Shown: one piece after another, positions 43,604-52,318 of the stretch
Numbering within the stretch: position 1 is the first letter of the stretch
Layout of the letters: each line of letters starts with the position of its first letter
Assembly: GCA_016219545.1 (NCBI GenBank)
Contig: JACRMH010000046.1
Location: 1 to 64,000 of the forward strand
Direction of reading: 5' to 3'
Length of the DNA stretch: 64,000 nucleotides
Source: Chloroflexota bacterium
GTDB taxonomy: Bacteria; Chloroflexota; Anaerolineae; Anaerolineales; Villigracilaceae
The notes under the pieces: generated by a model
What the model saw: only the letters and a program-made list of their open reading frames with translations
What the model was told of the DNA's origin: nothing
The model's database searches: none
Position numbers and translations under genes: made by a program

Positions 43604-44455
43604 ATGCTGGAACTTGTTTCTCTGCAACCTGTGGATTACCTTGTAGTAGGTCACGTGGCTGAGGATGTTACTCCGTCCGGCGTGCAGCTTGGCGGGACGG
43701 TTTCTTACGCAGCTCTCACGGCGCGTGCGCTTGGGTTGCGAGTCGGCATTGTCACATCTTGTAGAGAAGGCGCACCATTGCAGGCTTTAGGTGGCTTTCC
43801 AATGGTGAACGTCCCTGCCGAACACAGTACGACTTTTGAAAATATAAAAACAGAAAGCGGGCGCAGGCAAATTTTGCATCACCAGGCCGCGCCGATTTTA
43901 TTGGATCATATTCCGCAGGTTTGGCGCAACACACCGATCATTCATCTCGCGCCGATTGCGCGCGAATTGGAATCATCCTTGGCTGAAAGATTATCTGCAT
44001 CATTGTTGGGGATTACTCCGCAGGGATGGATGCGCACGTGGGACAAAAATGGTCAGGTGGCGGCATGTGCCTGGAAAAACAGCGAGCAGGTTTTAGGTCA
44101 CGCCGGAGCCGTTGTATTCAGCGTTGAAGACGTGAATCGCGATTTGGAATTGGTCGAGGAGATGGCACATCATACGCGTCTCCTTTGTCTGACTGAAGGT
44201 GCGGCTGGCTCGGTGCTGCATTGGAATGGTGACCGCCGACGGTTTCGTCCGCTGGCAGTGGACGAGTTGGACGGAACTGGTGCGGGTGATATTTTTGCAG
44301 CGGCATTTTTTACACGTTTATATTCCACGCGTGACCCATGGGAAGCGGCACGCTTTGCGACAAACCTTGCGGCTCATTCTGTGACCCGTGTTGGATTAAA
44401 AGGAATTCCGACTTTGCAGGAAATCGAAGAATGTTTGATGGAGGTTTTATTGTGA
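43604..44455 (+). CDS. PfkB-family sugar kinase
   Basis: 283 aa. Opens with VDYLVVGHVAEDVTPSGVQLGGTVSYAALTARALG (first PfkB signature region) and has DELDGTGAGDIFAAAFFTRLY, the C-terminal signature with the catalytic Asp. Small and lacks part of the usual lid, so the substrate is unclear; ribokinase-like or nucleoside kinase are possible. Its stop overlaps the parA start by 4 bp. Confidence 0.85.
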   Translation: MLELVSLQPVDYLVVGHVAEDVTPSGVQLGGTVSYAALTARALGLRVGIVTSCREGAPLQALGGFPMVNVPAEHSTTFENIKTESGRRQILHHQAAPILLDHIPQVWRNTPIIHLAPIARELESSLAERLSASLLGITPQGWMRTWDKNGQVAACAWKNSEQVLGHAGAVVFSVEDVNRDLELVEEMAHHTRLLCLTEGAAGSVLHWNGDRRRFRPLAVDELDGTGAGDIFAAAFFTRLYSTRDPWEAARFATNLAAHSVTRVGLKGIPTLQEIEECLMEVLL

Positions 44456-45219
44456 CTCGTGTTTATACACTTGTGAATCAAAAAGGCGGCGTGGGCAAAA
44501 CCACGACCACTATTAATCTTGGGGCATATCTGGCGCAATTAGGTCAGCGCGTTTTGGTTGTGGACTTGGACCCGCAGGCGAATGCAACCTCCTGCCTCGG
44601 CGTGGATAAACTTGGCGTGCAGGGCGGAACATACGAAGCCTTGCTTGGCGATGCAAACGTCACTTCTTACGTTTTGCTCAATGAAAAACTTAAGTTATCG
44701 TTGCTTCCATCGTCGCCATCGCTGGCAGGCGCGGAAGTGGAATTGGTGGATGAACTGGCGCGGGAAGTCCGTCTGAAAAAAGCCATTGAGAAAATTTCAA
44801 ATCAATATGATTATGTGCTGATAGATTGTCCGCCTTCGCTGGGACTCTTAACCGTGAATGGTTTGATGTCGGCCATAGACGGGGTGATCGTGCCCGTGCA
44901 ATGTGAATATCTCGCGCTGGAAGGGTTGGGGCAGTTGACTCAAACCATCGAACGCGTGCGCTCATTACTTTTCCCTGAATTGCGCGTACGCGGCGTGGTG
45001 TTGACCATGTTCGACAGCCGCACGAATCTTGCCAATGATGTGGTCGCTGAAGTAAACAAACATTTCCCGAATCAGGTGTTCAAGAGCGTGATTCCGCGCA
45101 GTATTCGTCTCGCGGAAGCGCCTTCGTACGGACTTCCAATTTCTGTGTATGCGCCCACGTCAGTTGGCGCGGTGGCTTATGAAGCGCTGGCGAAAGAATT
45201 ATTGAAGAGTGATAAATAA
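44452..45219 (+). CDS. parA: ParA/Soj chromosome-partition ATPase
   Basis: 255 aa from GTG at 44452 (GGAGG 7 nt upstream); the ATG-based longer frame runs back through the kinase gene. Deviant Walker A KGGVGKTTT, Asp in DLDPQANATSCLG, and DCPPSLGLLTVNG switch region. It pairs with ParB to separate replicated origins. Overlaps the PfkB stop in GTGA. Confidence 0.93.
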   Translation: MTRVYTLVNQKGGVGKTTTTINLGAYLAQLGQRVLVVDLDPQANATSCLGVDKLGVQGGTYEALLGDANVTSYVLLNEKLKLSLLPSSPSLAGAEVELVDELAREVRLKKAIEKISNQYDYVLIDCPPSLGLLTVNGLMSAIDGVIVPVQCEYLALEGLGQLTQTIERVRSLLFPELRVRGVVLTMFDSRTNLANDVVAEVNKHFPNQVFKSVIPRSIRLAEAPSYGLPISVYAPTSVGAVAYEALAKELLKSDK

Positions 45220-45266
45220 GTAGGTCACGTTTCCAACGTGACAGTCACGCTGAAAGCGTGACCTAC
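45220..45266. repeat. Three-armed palindrome between parA and parB
   Basis: Outer arms GTAGGTCACG (45220-45229) and CGTGACCTAC (45257-45266) enclose two small hairpins, CACGTT/AACGTG and CACGCT/AGCGTG. It could fold as a cruciform or a three-way junction in RNA. It is not the parS consensus. Confidence 0.75.
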
Positions 45267-45296
45267 ATTATTTTTAGAGAAATATAAGGATCAACT

Positions 45297-46160
45297 ATGG
45301 CTCAACGAACTGGACTTGGTAAAGGATTAGAATCACTTATTCCCACTGGCGGGAAGGGTCAGCCCGCTTCCAGCGGTACGCATGTTGGCGGTGTTCAACA
45401 GGTGGCGGTGGAATCTATCCGCCCCAACCCGCGTCAGCCGCGTATTCACTTCAAGGAAGAGGATTTACTGGAATTAGCGGCATCCATCCGCGAGCATGGA
45501 GTCATTCAGCCTTTGATCGTCTCACCAAAATCAGATGGGACGTTTATCCTCATCGCCGGGGAACGCCGTTGGCAGGCTTCGCAGCGGGCAGGACTGAAGA
45601 CCGTCCCTGTCATTACAAGGCAGGCTAGCAATCAGGAATTGCTTGAGATCGCGTTGATCGAAAACGTTCAGCGCGCTGACTTGAACTCAATGGAAGAAGC
45701 CGAAGCGTACCGTCAGCTTGTGGAGGAATTCGGACTCTCGCACGAAGCAGTTGCAAAACGAGTTGGCAAAAGCCGCGTGGCTGTGACAAATACTCTGCGC
45801 CTGCTCGGTCTCGCGGACGGGGTCAAGCAGTCGCTGGTGGACGGGACGATTACCGAAGGTCACGCACGAGCATTGCTGGCATTATCTTCTCACAAGGCGC
45901 AAACTTCCGCTTTACAGATCGTCATCAATCTTTCCTTCAACGTGCGCCAAACCGAGGAGTATGTTAGAAAACTCGCAGGGCAGAAACCTGTCAAGGCCAA
46001 GAAACCAGTCCGCAATGCGGATGTGAACGATGTTGAGAAACGTCTGCAACGCAGCCTCGGCACAAAGGTCGCTTTGAAGCATGGCAAAAAAGGCGGCACG
46101 GTCACTATCTATTATTATTCCGGCGAAGAGCTGGATGCCTTGATCGAAAAATTGACATAA
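45297..46160 (+). CDS. parB: ParB/Spo0J partition protein
   Basis: 287 aa. Starts MAQRTGLGKGLESLIPT; CTP-binding ParB N domain with NPRQPRIHF, GERRWQASQRAG and ENVQRADLNSMEEAEAY; HTH LSHEAVAKRVGKSRVAVTNTLRLLGLA; C-terminal dimer domain. Length and order are typical. No parS was found in the window. Confidence 0.95.
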   Translation: MAQRTGLGKGLESLIPTGGKGQPASSGTHVGGVQQVAVESIRPNPRQPRIHFKEEDLLELAASIREHGVIQPLIVSPKSDGTFILIAGERRWQASQRAGLKTVPVITRQASNQELLEIALIENVQRADLNSMEEAEAYRQLVEEFGLSHEAVAKRVGKSRVAVTNTLRLLGLADGVKQSLVDGTITEGHARALLALSSHKAQTSALQIVINLSFNVRQTEEYVRKLAGQKPVKAKKPVRNADVNDVEKRLQRSLGTKVALKHGKKGGTVTIYYYSGEELDALIEKLT

Positions 46161-46162
46161 CC

Positions 46163-46229
46163 TGTAGGGGCGCGGTCTCCGCGCCCTTAAAATATTAACA
46201 AGGCGGGGCGGGATGACCCCGCCCCTACA
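46163..46229. repeat. GC-rich palindromic repeat
   Basis: Outer arms TGTAGGGGCG (46163-46172) and CGCCCCTACA (46220-46229); inside, GGGCGCGG/CCGCGCCC-like and GGGGCGGGATGACCCCGCCCC hairpins. A related hairpin is at 54461-54482. Confidence 0.75.
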
Positions 46230-46238
46230 CATAAAAAC

Positions 46239-47822
46239 ATGAAACTCTTATATAACGCAAACATTTACACGCTTGATGGATCAAAACCAAAAGCTTCCGC
46301 CATATTAATTGCGGGCGGGCGTATTATTGCAATGGGCGAAAAGGATCAACTCGAACCTCTCGCGCACGGCAAAGTTGAAAAACAGGATATGGGCGGAAAA
46401 ACCATTCTGCCCGGACTGACCGACGCGCATCTTCACATTCAGCATTACGCGCTTTTTCTTGGCAAGATAGATTGCGAAACAAAAACAAAAGCTGAATGTC
46501 TGCGCCGTGTGGCTGAGCGCGTGAAAAATGCAAAACCCGGTGAATGGATTTTGGGTCATGGGTGGAATCACAACGAATGGTCGATCAATGGTGAGTTGCC
46601 AACTGCAACCGAACTCGATGCGCTTGCATCAAATAATCCAGTTTATCTCACAGCCAAGTCACTCCATGCGGCATGGGCAAACACGGCGGCAATGAATTTG
46701 GCGAACATCACCAGCGACACGCCGAATCCAAAAGACGGAGTCATTCAACGTGATGGTGCAGGCCGCGCAACAGGCGCATTGCTTGAATCAGCCATGGCAG
46801 TGGTTGGCGATATTGTTCCTGAGCCTTCAATCGATGAAATTGCAAAAGCCATCGAGGCCGCGCAACCTGTTTTGTGGAAAATAGGATTGACGGGTATTCA
46901 CGATTTTGACCGCCGTCAGGCTTTCATGGCATTGCAGCAATTACACAGTCAGGGAAAACTAAAATTACGAGTCAATAAAAATCTTCCGCTCGACAGTTTG
47001 AATAACGCCTACGAACTTGGGCTTCGCACAGGTTTCGGTGATGAATGGTTATGGATCGGTTCTGTCAAAGGATTCATGGATGGCGCGCTCGGTCCGCATA
47101 CGGCTGCGATGTTCCAGCCATACATTGGCGATGAAGAGAATCGCGGCATCCTCAATATGGACGGCGAGGAGCTTTTCGAACATTGCCGTCACGCCGCCGA
47201 TGTCGGGTTGAGCATGACAGTCCATGCCATTGGTGACCGCGCCAATCATGAAGTGTTGAATGCCTATGAACAACTCCGCAAATACGAAACCCAAAAGGGA
47301 CTTCCGCACTTGCGTCACCGCATCGAGCATGTGCAAATTCTGCATCCCGATGATGCGCCGCGCCTCGCGCAGCTCAACGTGGTCGCGTCCATGCAGCCCA
47401 TCCATGCGCCTTCGGATATGACAACCGCGGACCGCTTTTGGGGCGGGCGCTCCGCTCTCGCCTATGCCTGGCGGACTCAATTGAATCATGGCGCACCTCT
47501 CGCGTTTGGATCAGACGCTCCGGTTGAATCACCGAATCCATTTTGGGGATTGCACGCCGCAGTCACCCGCCGAAAAGCAGACGGTTCATCCCCCGCCGAG
47601 GGTTGGTATCCCGAACAAAAATTGACCATGGCTGAGGCATTGTCCGCCTACACTGCCGGCGCTGCCTATGCCGCCAATGCAGAACACCGCCTCGGCAAAC
47701 TTTCTGAAAATTATCTTGCTGATCTGATTGTTTTGGAACAGGATATTTTCTCCGTTGACCTTGATGAACTGCTTACCATGAATTCCATTGCTACAATGAT
47801 TAACGGTGAATGGGTCTTATAA
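46239..47822 (+). CDS. Amidohydrolase (YtcJ-like)
   Basis: 527 aa metal-dependent hydrolase of amidohydrolase family 3: ILPGLTDAHLHIQHYAL supplies the HxH ligands, the GVDFxxR-type GIHDFDRR follows, HAIGDRANHEVLNAYEQ and HRIEHVQILHPDD give further His ligands, and GSDAPVESPNPFWGLHAAV the catalytic Asp. Cytoplasmic. Substrates of YtcJ-like enzymes are mostly unknown. Confidence 0.9.
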   Translation: MKLLYNANIYTLDGSKPKASAILIAGGRIIAMGEKDQLEPLAHGKVEKQDMGGKTILPGLTDAHLHIQHYALFLGKIDCETKTKAECLRRVAERVKNAKPGEWILGHGWNHNEWSINGELPTATELDALASNNPVYLTAKSLHAAWANTAAMNLANITSDTPNPKDGVIQRDGAGRATGALLESAMAVVGDIVPEPSIDEIAKAIEAAQPVLWKIGLTGIHDFDRRQAFMALQQLHSQGKLKLRVNKNLPLDSLNNAYELGLRTGFGDEWLWIGSVKGFMDGALGPHTAAMFQPYIGDEENRGILNMDGEELFEHCRHAADVGLSMTVHAIGDRANHEVLNAYEQLRKYETQKGLPHLRHRIEHVQILHPDDAPRLAQLNVVASMQPIHAPSDMTTADRFWGGRSALAYAWRTQLNHGAPLAFGSDAPVESPNPFWGLHAAVTRRKADGSSPAEGWYPEQKLTMAEALSAYTAGAAYAANAEHRLGKLSENYLADLIVLEQDIFSVDLDELLTMNSIATMINGEWVL

Positions 47823-47844
47823 TTAGATTGCCGTTCGAGCAGAC

Positions 47845-48867
47845 ATGCCACACACCCTTCCAAAACTCACCCCCGAAATGCTGATCCCCCGTTTGGGCGA
47901 TTACATCGTCCAAAAAGGATTGATCACTCCAGCCGATCTAAAAAAGGCGCTTGCTCATCAAAAAAAACAGATCGAAAAAGGCGGCCGCTATTTGCTGGGA
48001 CAAGCCTTGATCGATCTGAAAATGATAGACCAGGATACTCTCGACCAGGTCATCACCGAACAGATCCTTCAGTTACGGTCCGCGTTACAGGCGTCCAACC
48101 GCAACCTTGAGCAGCGCGTCAAAGAACGCACCGCTGACTTGAACGAAGCGCTTCAAAAGCTTTCCGAGTTGAACCAAATGAAAGCCAACTTTGTGGCGAA
48201 TATCTCACACGAATTAAGAACTCCCCTGACTCACATTAAAGGATATATAGAATTATTGGTCACAGGTTCTTTGGGGGAAGTTAATGAAGAACAACTCAAA
48301 GCCTTACAGGTAAGTCAACGCTCAACTGCCAAGTTGGAAAGCATCATCGAAGACCTCATCATGTTCTCGCTGGCTTCACGCGGTGCCATGACCATGAAAC
48401 TGGATAAGGTGGATATTGCCAGTATTGTCCTGCAATCCGTAAAAGCCGCGCACAATAAAGCGGAAGAGCGCGGTGTGCAGGTCACATTCGCCGTCCCCAA
48501 GAATATTCCATTTGTGCAGGCGGATACCGCGAAAATCAACTGGGTGGTGAACCAGCTCCTCGATAACGGGATCAAATTCACCCCGTCGGGAGGAAGCGTT
48601 GACGTCTCCCTCAAAGAGGACGGAGGCAATCTTGTCCTCGTCACGGTACAGGATACCGGGATAGGCATCCCATTCAGTAAGTTGCAGGAAATATTCGAGC
48701 CCTTCCATCAACTGGATGAATCATCCACGCGCCATTATGGAGGCACTGGACTGGGGCTTTCATTAGTACGCCAAATTGTCGAGGCACACGGGTCATTGCT
48801 GGATGCCCGCTCGGTGGAAGGAAAAGGCTCCACTTTTAAATTCCCCCTGCTGGCAGTGCGTGATTAA
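47845..48867 (+). CDS. Soluble histidine kinase with tandem MshEN motifs
   Basis: 340 aa, no membrane helix. Residues about 16-75 contain two copies of the MshEN-type pattern: RLGDYIVQKGLITPADLKKA and LLGQALIDLKMIDQDTLDQV, each ending in Q after a short helix. In MshE-type ATPases this domain binds c-di-GMP. A coiled coil (LEQRVKERTADLNEALQKL) links it to HisKA (phospho-His in VANISHELRTPLTH) and HATPase_c (GTGLGLSLVRQ). A TATAAT at 47818-47823 lies across the previous stop. It ends immediately before the next kinase. Confidence 0.85.
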   Translation: MPHTLPKLTPEMLIPRLGDYIVQKGLITPADLKKALAHQKKQIEKGGRYLLGQALIDLKMIDQDTLDQVITEQILQLRSALQASNRNLEQRVKERTADLNEALQKLSELNQMKANFVANISHELRTPLTHIKGYIELLVTGSLGEVNEEQLKALQVSQRSTAKLESIIEDLIMFSLASRGAMTMKLDKVDIASIVLQSVKAAHNKAEERGVQVTFAVPKNIPFVQADTAKINWVVNQLLDNGIKFTPSGGSVDVSLKEDGGNLVLVTVQDTGIGIPFSKLQEIFEPFHQLDESSTRHYGGTGLGLSLVRQIVEAHGSLLDARSVEGKGSTFKFPLLAVRD

Positions 48868-50067
48868 ATGGAACTATCAACTCTGACTTTTTTGCACGAG
48901 ATATTTCGGGATGTTCAGCAAAAGCAGGATTGGAAGACCGCGCTGGATACACTTTTTGTATCCCTGCGCGGTTCTTTTATTTTTGATAACGTAGCGATCT
49001 ATCTTGAAGACCCTCAGACAACAGCATTGGAAGTCGCATACGCACGCGCGGTGGGGCGTGGAAAAACCGCCGAGGCCGATGCCGCCTGGGGCATCGCGCT
49101 TTCACAAGAGGTCATCAAAAATGGGAAAATGGTTTTGATGGAACCGCCGTTGGACCCGACCCATGCCGACCGCATGACCTCGACGACCCTATTGGGCTTC
49201 CCCTTGTTCATCGGGTCGAAAATAAGCGGCGCGCTGGTCTTCATTCGTTTTGGCGGACCGGAATATACCGAGTTACACATCCAAATCGCATCCCTGCAGG
49301 CCTTCTGGGCGGCGGCATTGATCGAACGCAGGGATCTGCAAAAGGCCCGCGCCGAGTTGGATTCTGTCCAGAGGCAAATGCGTTTGCAGGATGATTTTGT
49401 CTCCACCATTTCACACGAGTTACGCACACCACTTGGTTTTATTAAAGGATATAGCACCAGTCTTTTACGGCAGGATACCGTGTGGGATGACGCCACCCAG
49501 CGTGAGTTCCTCAATATCATTGACGAGGAAGCCGACCGCCTGGCGCACCTGATCGAAGACATGCTCGAATCGGCACGCCTGCAAAGCAACACCCTGCAAT
49601 TCAAATTTTCGCCCGTCAGGATGGATTCACTCCTGCGCGATGTAACGGTCCGCATGAATGCGCTTCACCCCGAACTAAAGATAAACTTTGATTCTCTGCC
49701 CATTCCATCCATTCAAGGCGATGGGATGCGCCTTGCACAAGTTTTCGATAACTTATTCAGCAATGCCATCAAATATGCCCCCGACTCTGAGATCAATATC
49801 ACAATTCGCGCCATTGGGGATAAAATTCGCATCGCATTCGCCGACAGCGGCGAGGGCATCCCGGCGGATTATCTGCCCTTTATCTTTGAGCGTTTCTACC
49901 GCGTGCCCGGTGAACGTACCGTAACCGGCACCGGACTAGGGTTATACATTTGCAAGCAAATTATTAAGGCACATCATGGTAACATTTGGGTAGATTCAAT
50001 CCTGGGCGAGGGCACCACATTTAATATTGAGTTGCCCATCGAACAGCCCGTGGATCAATCGCTTTAA
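48868..50067 (+). CDS. GAF-domain histidine kinase
   Basis: 399 aa, cytoplasmic. GAF-like sensor (about 15-155, SFIFDNVAIYLEDPQT), a linking coiled coil, HisKA with VSTISHELRTPLGFIKGYS, and HATPase_c with N box NLFSNAIKYAPDS and GTGLGLYICKQII. It starts with ATG directly after the previous stop (zero gap), so it is probably translated together with the MshEN kinase; the response regulator follows after 9 bp. Confidence 0.9.
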   Translation: MELSTLTFLHEIFRDVQQKQDWKTALDTLFVSLRGSFIFDNVAIYLEDPQTTALEVAYARAVGRGKTAEADAAWGIALSQEVIKNGKMVLMEPPLDPTHADRMTSTTLLGFPLFIGSKISGALVFIRFGGPEYTELHIQIASLQAFWAAALIERRDLQKARAELDSVQRQMRLQDDFVSTISHELRTPLGFIKGYSTSLLRQDTVWDDATQREFLNIIDEEADRLAHLIEDMLESARLQSNTLQFKFSPVRMDSLLRDVTVRMNALHPELKINFDSLPIPSIQGDGMRLAQVFDNLFSNAIKYAPDSEINITIRAIGDKIRIAFADSGEGIPADYLPFIFERFYRVPGERTVTGTGLGLYICKQIIKAHHGNIWVDSILGEGTTFNIELPIEQPVDQSL

Positions 50068-50076
50068 GGAGATCGT

Positions 50077-50772
50077 ATGGCCAAACGTATTTTGATCGTG
50101 GATGATGAACCTAGATATCTGCGCTTACTGGAAGCCAACCTGCGGACAGAAGGTTATGAGGTCGCCACGGCGCACGATGGAATGCAGGCGCTGGAGGTGT
50201 TTTCATCCCAGCCGATAGACCTCGTCCTGCTGGATGTGATGATGCCGCGTTTGGACGGCTTTGGCGTTTGTCAGCGCCTGCGTGAATTCTCGAGCGTGCC
50301 CATCGTGATCCTGACAGCACGCGGGGAAGAACAGGACCGCGTCCGCGGGCTTGACCTTGGGGCGGACGATTACCTCGTCAAACCGTTTTCAGCCACAGAA
50401 TTATTGGCGCGAGTCAGAGCCGTGCTGCGCCGCGCACAACCTCCCACAGAATCAAGCCAGGCGCGCTTTTTCACACACGATGATCTCAAGATCGATTTTG
50501 CGCGGGCTGAGGTTTGGCGGGGCGAAGAGGCTGTTTCACTTTCGGCCACCGAGTACCGCCTTCTGCTTCAATTCGCACACAATATAGGCAAGATCCTCAC
50601 CTCGGAAGACTTGTTGACCAGCGTATGGGGAACGGAATATAAAACCGACAAGGAAATCCTTTGGGTAAGCATTGCCCGCCTTCGTCAAAAATTGGAAGAA
50701 GATGCTCATAATCCACGTCACATTGTTACACGCTCAGGACTGGGCTATCTCATGCCCCCGCTTGAATCATGA
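50077..50772 (+). CDS. OmpR-family response regulator
   Basis: 231 aa. Receiver domain with ILIVDDEPRYLRL, phospho-Asp in LVLLDVMMPR and Lys in LVKPFS; winged-helix domain ending GLGYLMPPLES. Ribosome site AAGGAG. It is the only response regulator next to two kinases, so both could feed it. Targets may include the CpaE/CpaF genes; this is positional inference. Confidence 0.92.
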   Translation: MAKRILIVDDEPRYLRLLEANLRTEGYEVATAHDGMQALEVFSSQPIDLVLLDVMMPRLDGFGVCQRLREFSSVPIVILTARGEEQDRVRGLDLGADDYLVKPFSATELLARVRAVLRRAQPPTESSQARFFTHDDLKIDFARAEVWRGEEAVSLSATEYRLLLQFAHNIGKILTSEDLLTSVWGTEYKTDKEILWVSIARLRQKLEEDAHNPRHIVTRSGLGYLMPPLES

Positions 50773-50816
50773 CCGTTTTACCTGCAAGACCCAGTCCCTA
50801 AACATAGGAAGAAACC

Positions 50817-51968
50817 ATGCCTGAAAAGAAAATTCTCATTGTTGATGCAGATGTAGCCAGTCGAAACTTCATTGCCCGAAGTTTGGTTGATCAAAAGTAT
50901 GAAGTAATTCAGGCCGGCTCCGGCAGAGAAGGATTGATCTGCGCCTGGCGGGACCGCCCCGACCTTGCGATCATTGATCCCAGCATGTCTGACCTCAAAG
51001 GGGAGGAAATTGCCATAAAGTTAAGGCAGGACCCACGCACAGCCAACATGCCTTTGATCGCTCTAAGCAGTGACTCGAGCGTTGTCCGCATCAAATCCTG
51101 CCTCGACGCGGGGTTTAGTGAATACATCACCAAGTCAGGTCAGGCTGTCCAAATGCTCAATGACACCATCGCGCGTCTATTTGGCATTGCAGCAGTCTCC
51201 GAAAAAAAGGGCGGCATGTTGATGGTATTCCTCAGCGCAAAAGGCGGGACCGGTACTTCATCCCTGTGCGCGAACATCGCCCACAATATTTCGAAGAATC
51301 AACCGGAAGTACGCGTGGCCGTCCTCGACCTGGTCCTGCCGATCGGTTCCATCGCACCCATCGTCGGCTATGATGGAACGCAGAATATTGTCACGATCAC
51401 AGATATGCCCCCTGTAGAATCCACCCCGAATTTTTTCAGGAATGAATTGCCCGAAATGAAAATATGGGGCTTTAATCTACTGGCCGGAGCGCCGGACCCG
51501 GAGAGCAGTAATCAGCTTAAAGTTGGGCGGATTTGGGACATCGTTTTGGCATTGAAAGCATCCTATGATTATGTATTTATAGATATTGGGCGCTCGCTTT
51601 CCAAGATCACATTACCTCTTATTCAACAAGCGGATCTTATTGCGCTGGTCATCAGCACCGACATAAGCACTGTCTCTTTAACAAAAACCTTGTGGACCTA
51701 TTTGAAAAGCAAGGGAGTGAGCGCGTCATCGGTTTATACGATCCTCAACCGGGCTGTGGGGTTGGAAGGATTGAGCAAGGTCGATGCTGAAAAGATCCTT
51801 GGGATACCCGTTCAGGCTGCCATGCCTTACCTTAGCAGCAATTTCGCTTTTGCCAACAGCCAGCATCAACCTTTCACTTTGAAATTCCCCAAAGATTCAG
51901 CCTCCTTCGTCTTCGATGCAACGGCAAAAGATATGGCTGCTCTGTCGCGTAAATTACGAGCGCAGTAG
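50817..51968 (+). CDS. cpaE: CpaE-like ATPase with receiver domain
   Basis: 383 aa. N-terminal receiver-like domain (ILIVDADVASRNFIARSLVD, LAIIDPSMSD, YITKSG), then a MinD/ParA-type ATPase with AKGGTGTSSLCANIAHNI in place of a full Walker A (the second Lys is missing, as is common in CpaE), and DLVLPIGSIAPIVGY. CpaE positions Tad/Flp pilus machinery. The rest of that machinery apart from CpaF is not in this window. Confidence 0.88.
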   Translation: MPEKKILIVDADVASRNFIARSLVDQKYEVIQAGSGREGLICAWRDRPDLAIIDPSMSDLKGEEIAIKLRQDPRTANMPLIALSSDSSVVRIKSCLDAGFSEYITKSGQAVQMLNDTIARLFGIAAVSEKKGGMLMVFLSAKGGTGTSSLCANIAHNISKNQPEVRVAVLDLVLPIGSIAPIVGYDGTQNIVTITDMPPVESTPNFFRNELPEMKIWGFNLLAGAPDPESSNQLKVGRIWDIVLALKASYDYVFIDIGRSLSKITLPLIQQADLIALVISTDISTVSLTKTLWTYLKSKGVSASSVYTILNRAVGLEGLSKVDAEKILGIPVQAAMPYLSSNFAFANSQHQPFTLKFPKDSASFVFDATAKDMAALSRKLRAQ

Positions 51969-52021
51969 AAACCCACTTGCCATTGCCATAGACTGTTTGT
52001 AAAACACAACGGAGTCGTTCC

Positions 52022-52318
52022 ATGTCAATTGAATATGATGAAAAAGGCAAGTACTATACCGACATTATTAAAAAACTGCCTGTTTCTGTTGTGATACAAA
52101 CCAGCGTCCAGTTGATTCGCGGATTTGTGCATGTAAAACAGGGGGAACGCCTGAAGAACGAACTGGAACGCGACGAAAACTTCCTTGCCGTCACTGACGC
52201 AAGCGTTATCGGGACTAATGATAGGGTCTTGTTCTCGGTGCCATTTATGGCAGTGAGAAGGTCGCATATAATTTGGATCATGCCGACAGATGAAAAAGAA
52301 GAGGATACGAGCGAATGA
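52022..52318 (+). CDS. Small conserved protein in the cpa cluster
   Basis: 98 aa with no membrane helix: a short beta-rich protein (VSVVIQTSVQLIRGFVHVKQGERLKNELERDENFLAVTDASV) and an acidic tail. It may be a small DNA- or c-di-GMP-related beta barrel; I cannot name a family. It overlaps the cpaF start by 4 bp (ATGA), so the two are coupled. Confidence 0.65.
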   Translation: MSIEYDEKGKYYTDIIKKLPVSVVIQTSVQLIRGFVHVKQGERLKNELERDENFLAVTDASVIGTNDRVLFSVPFMAVRRSHIIWIMPTDEKEEDTSE

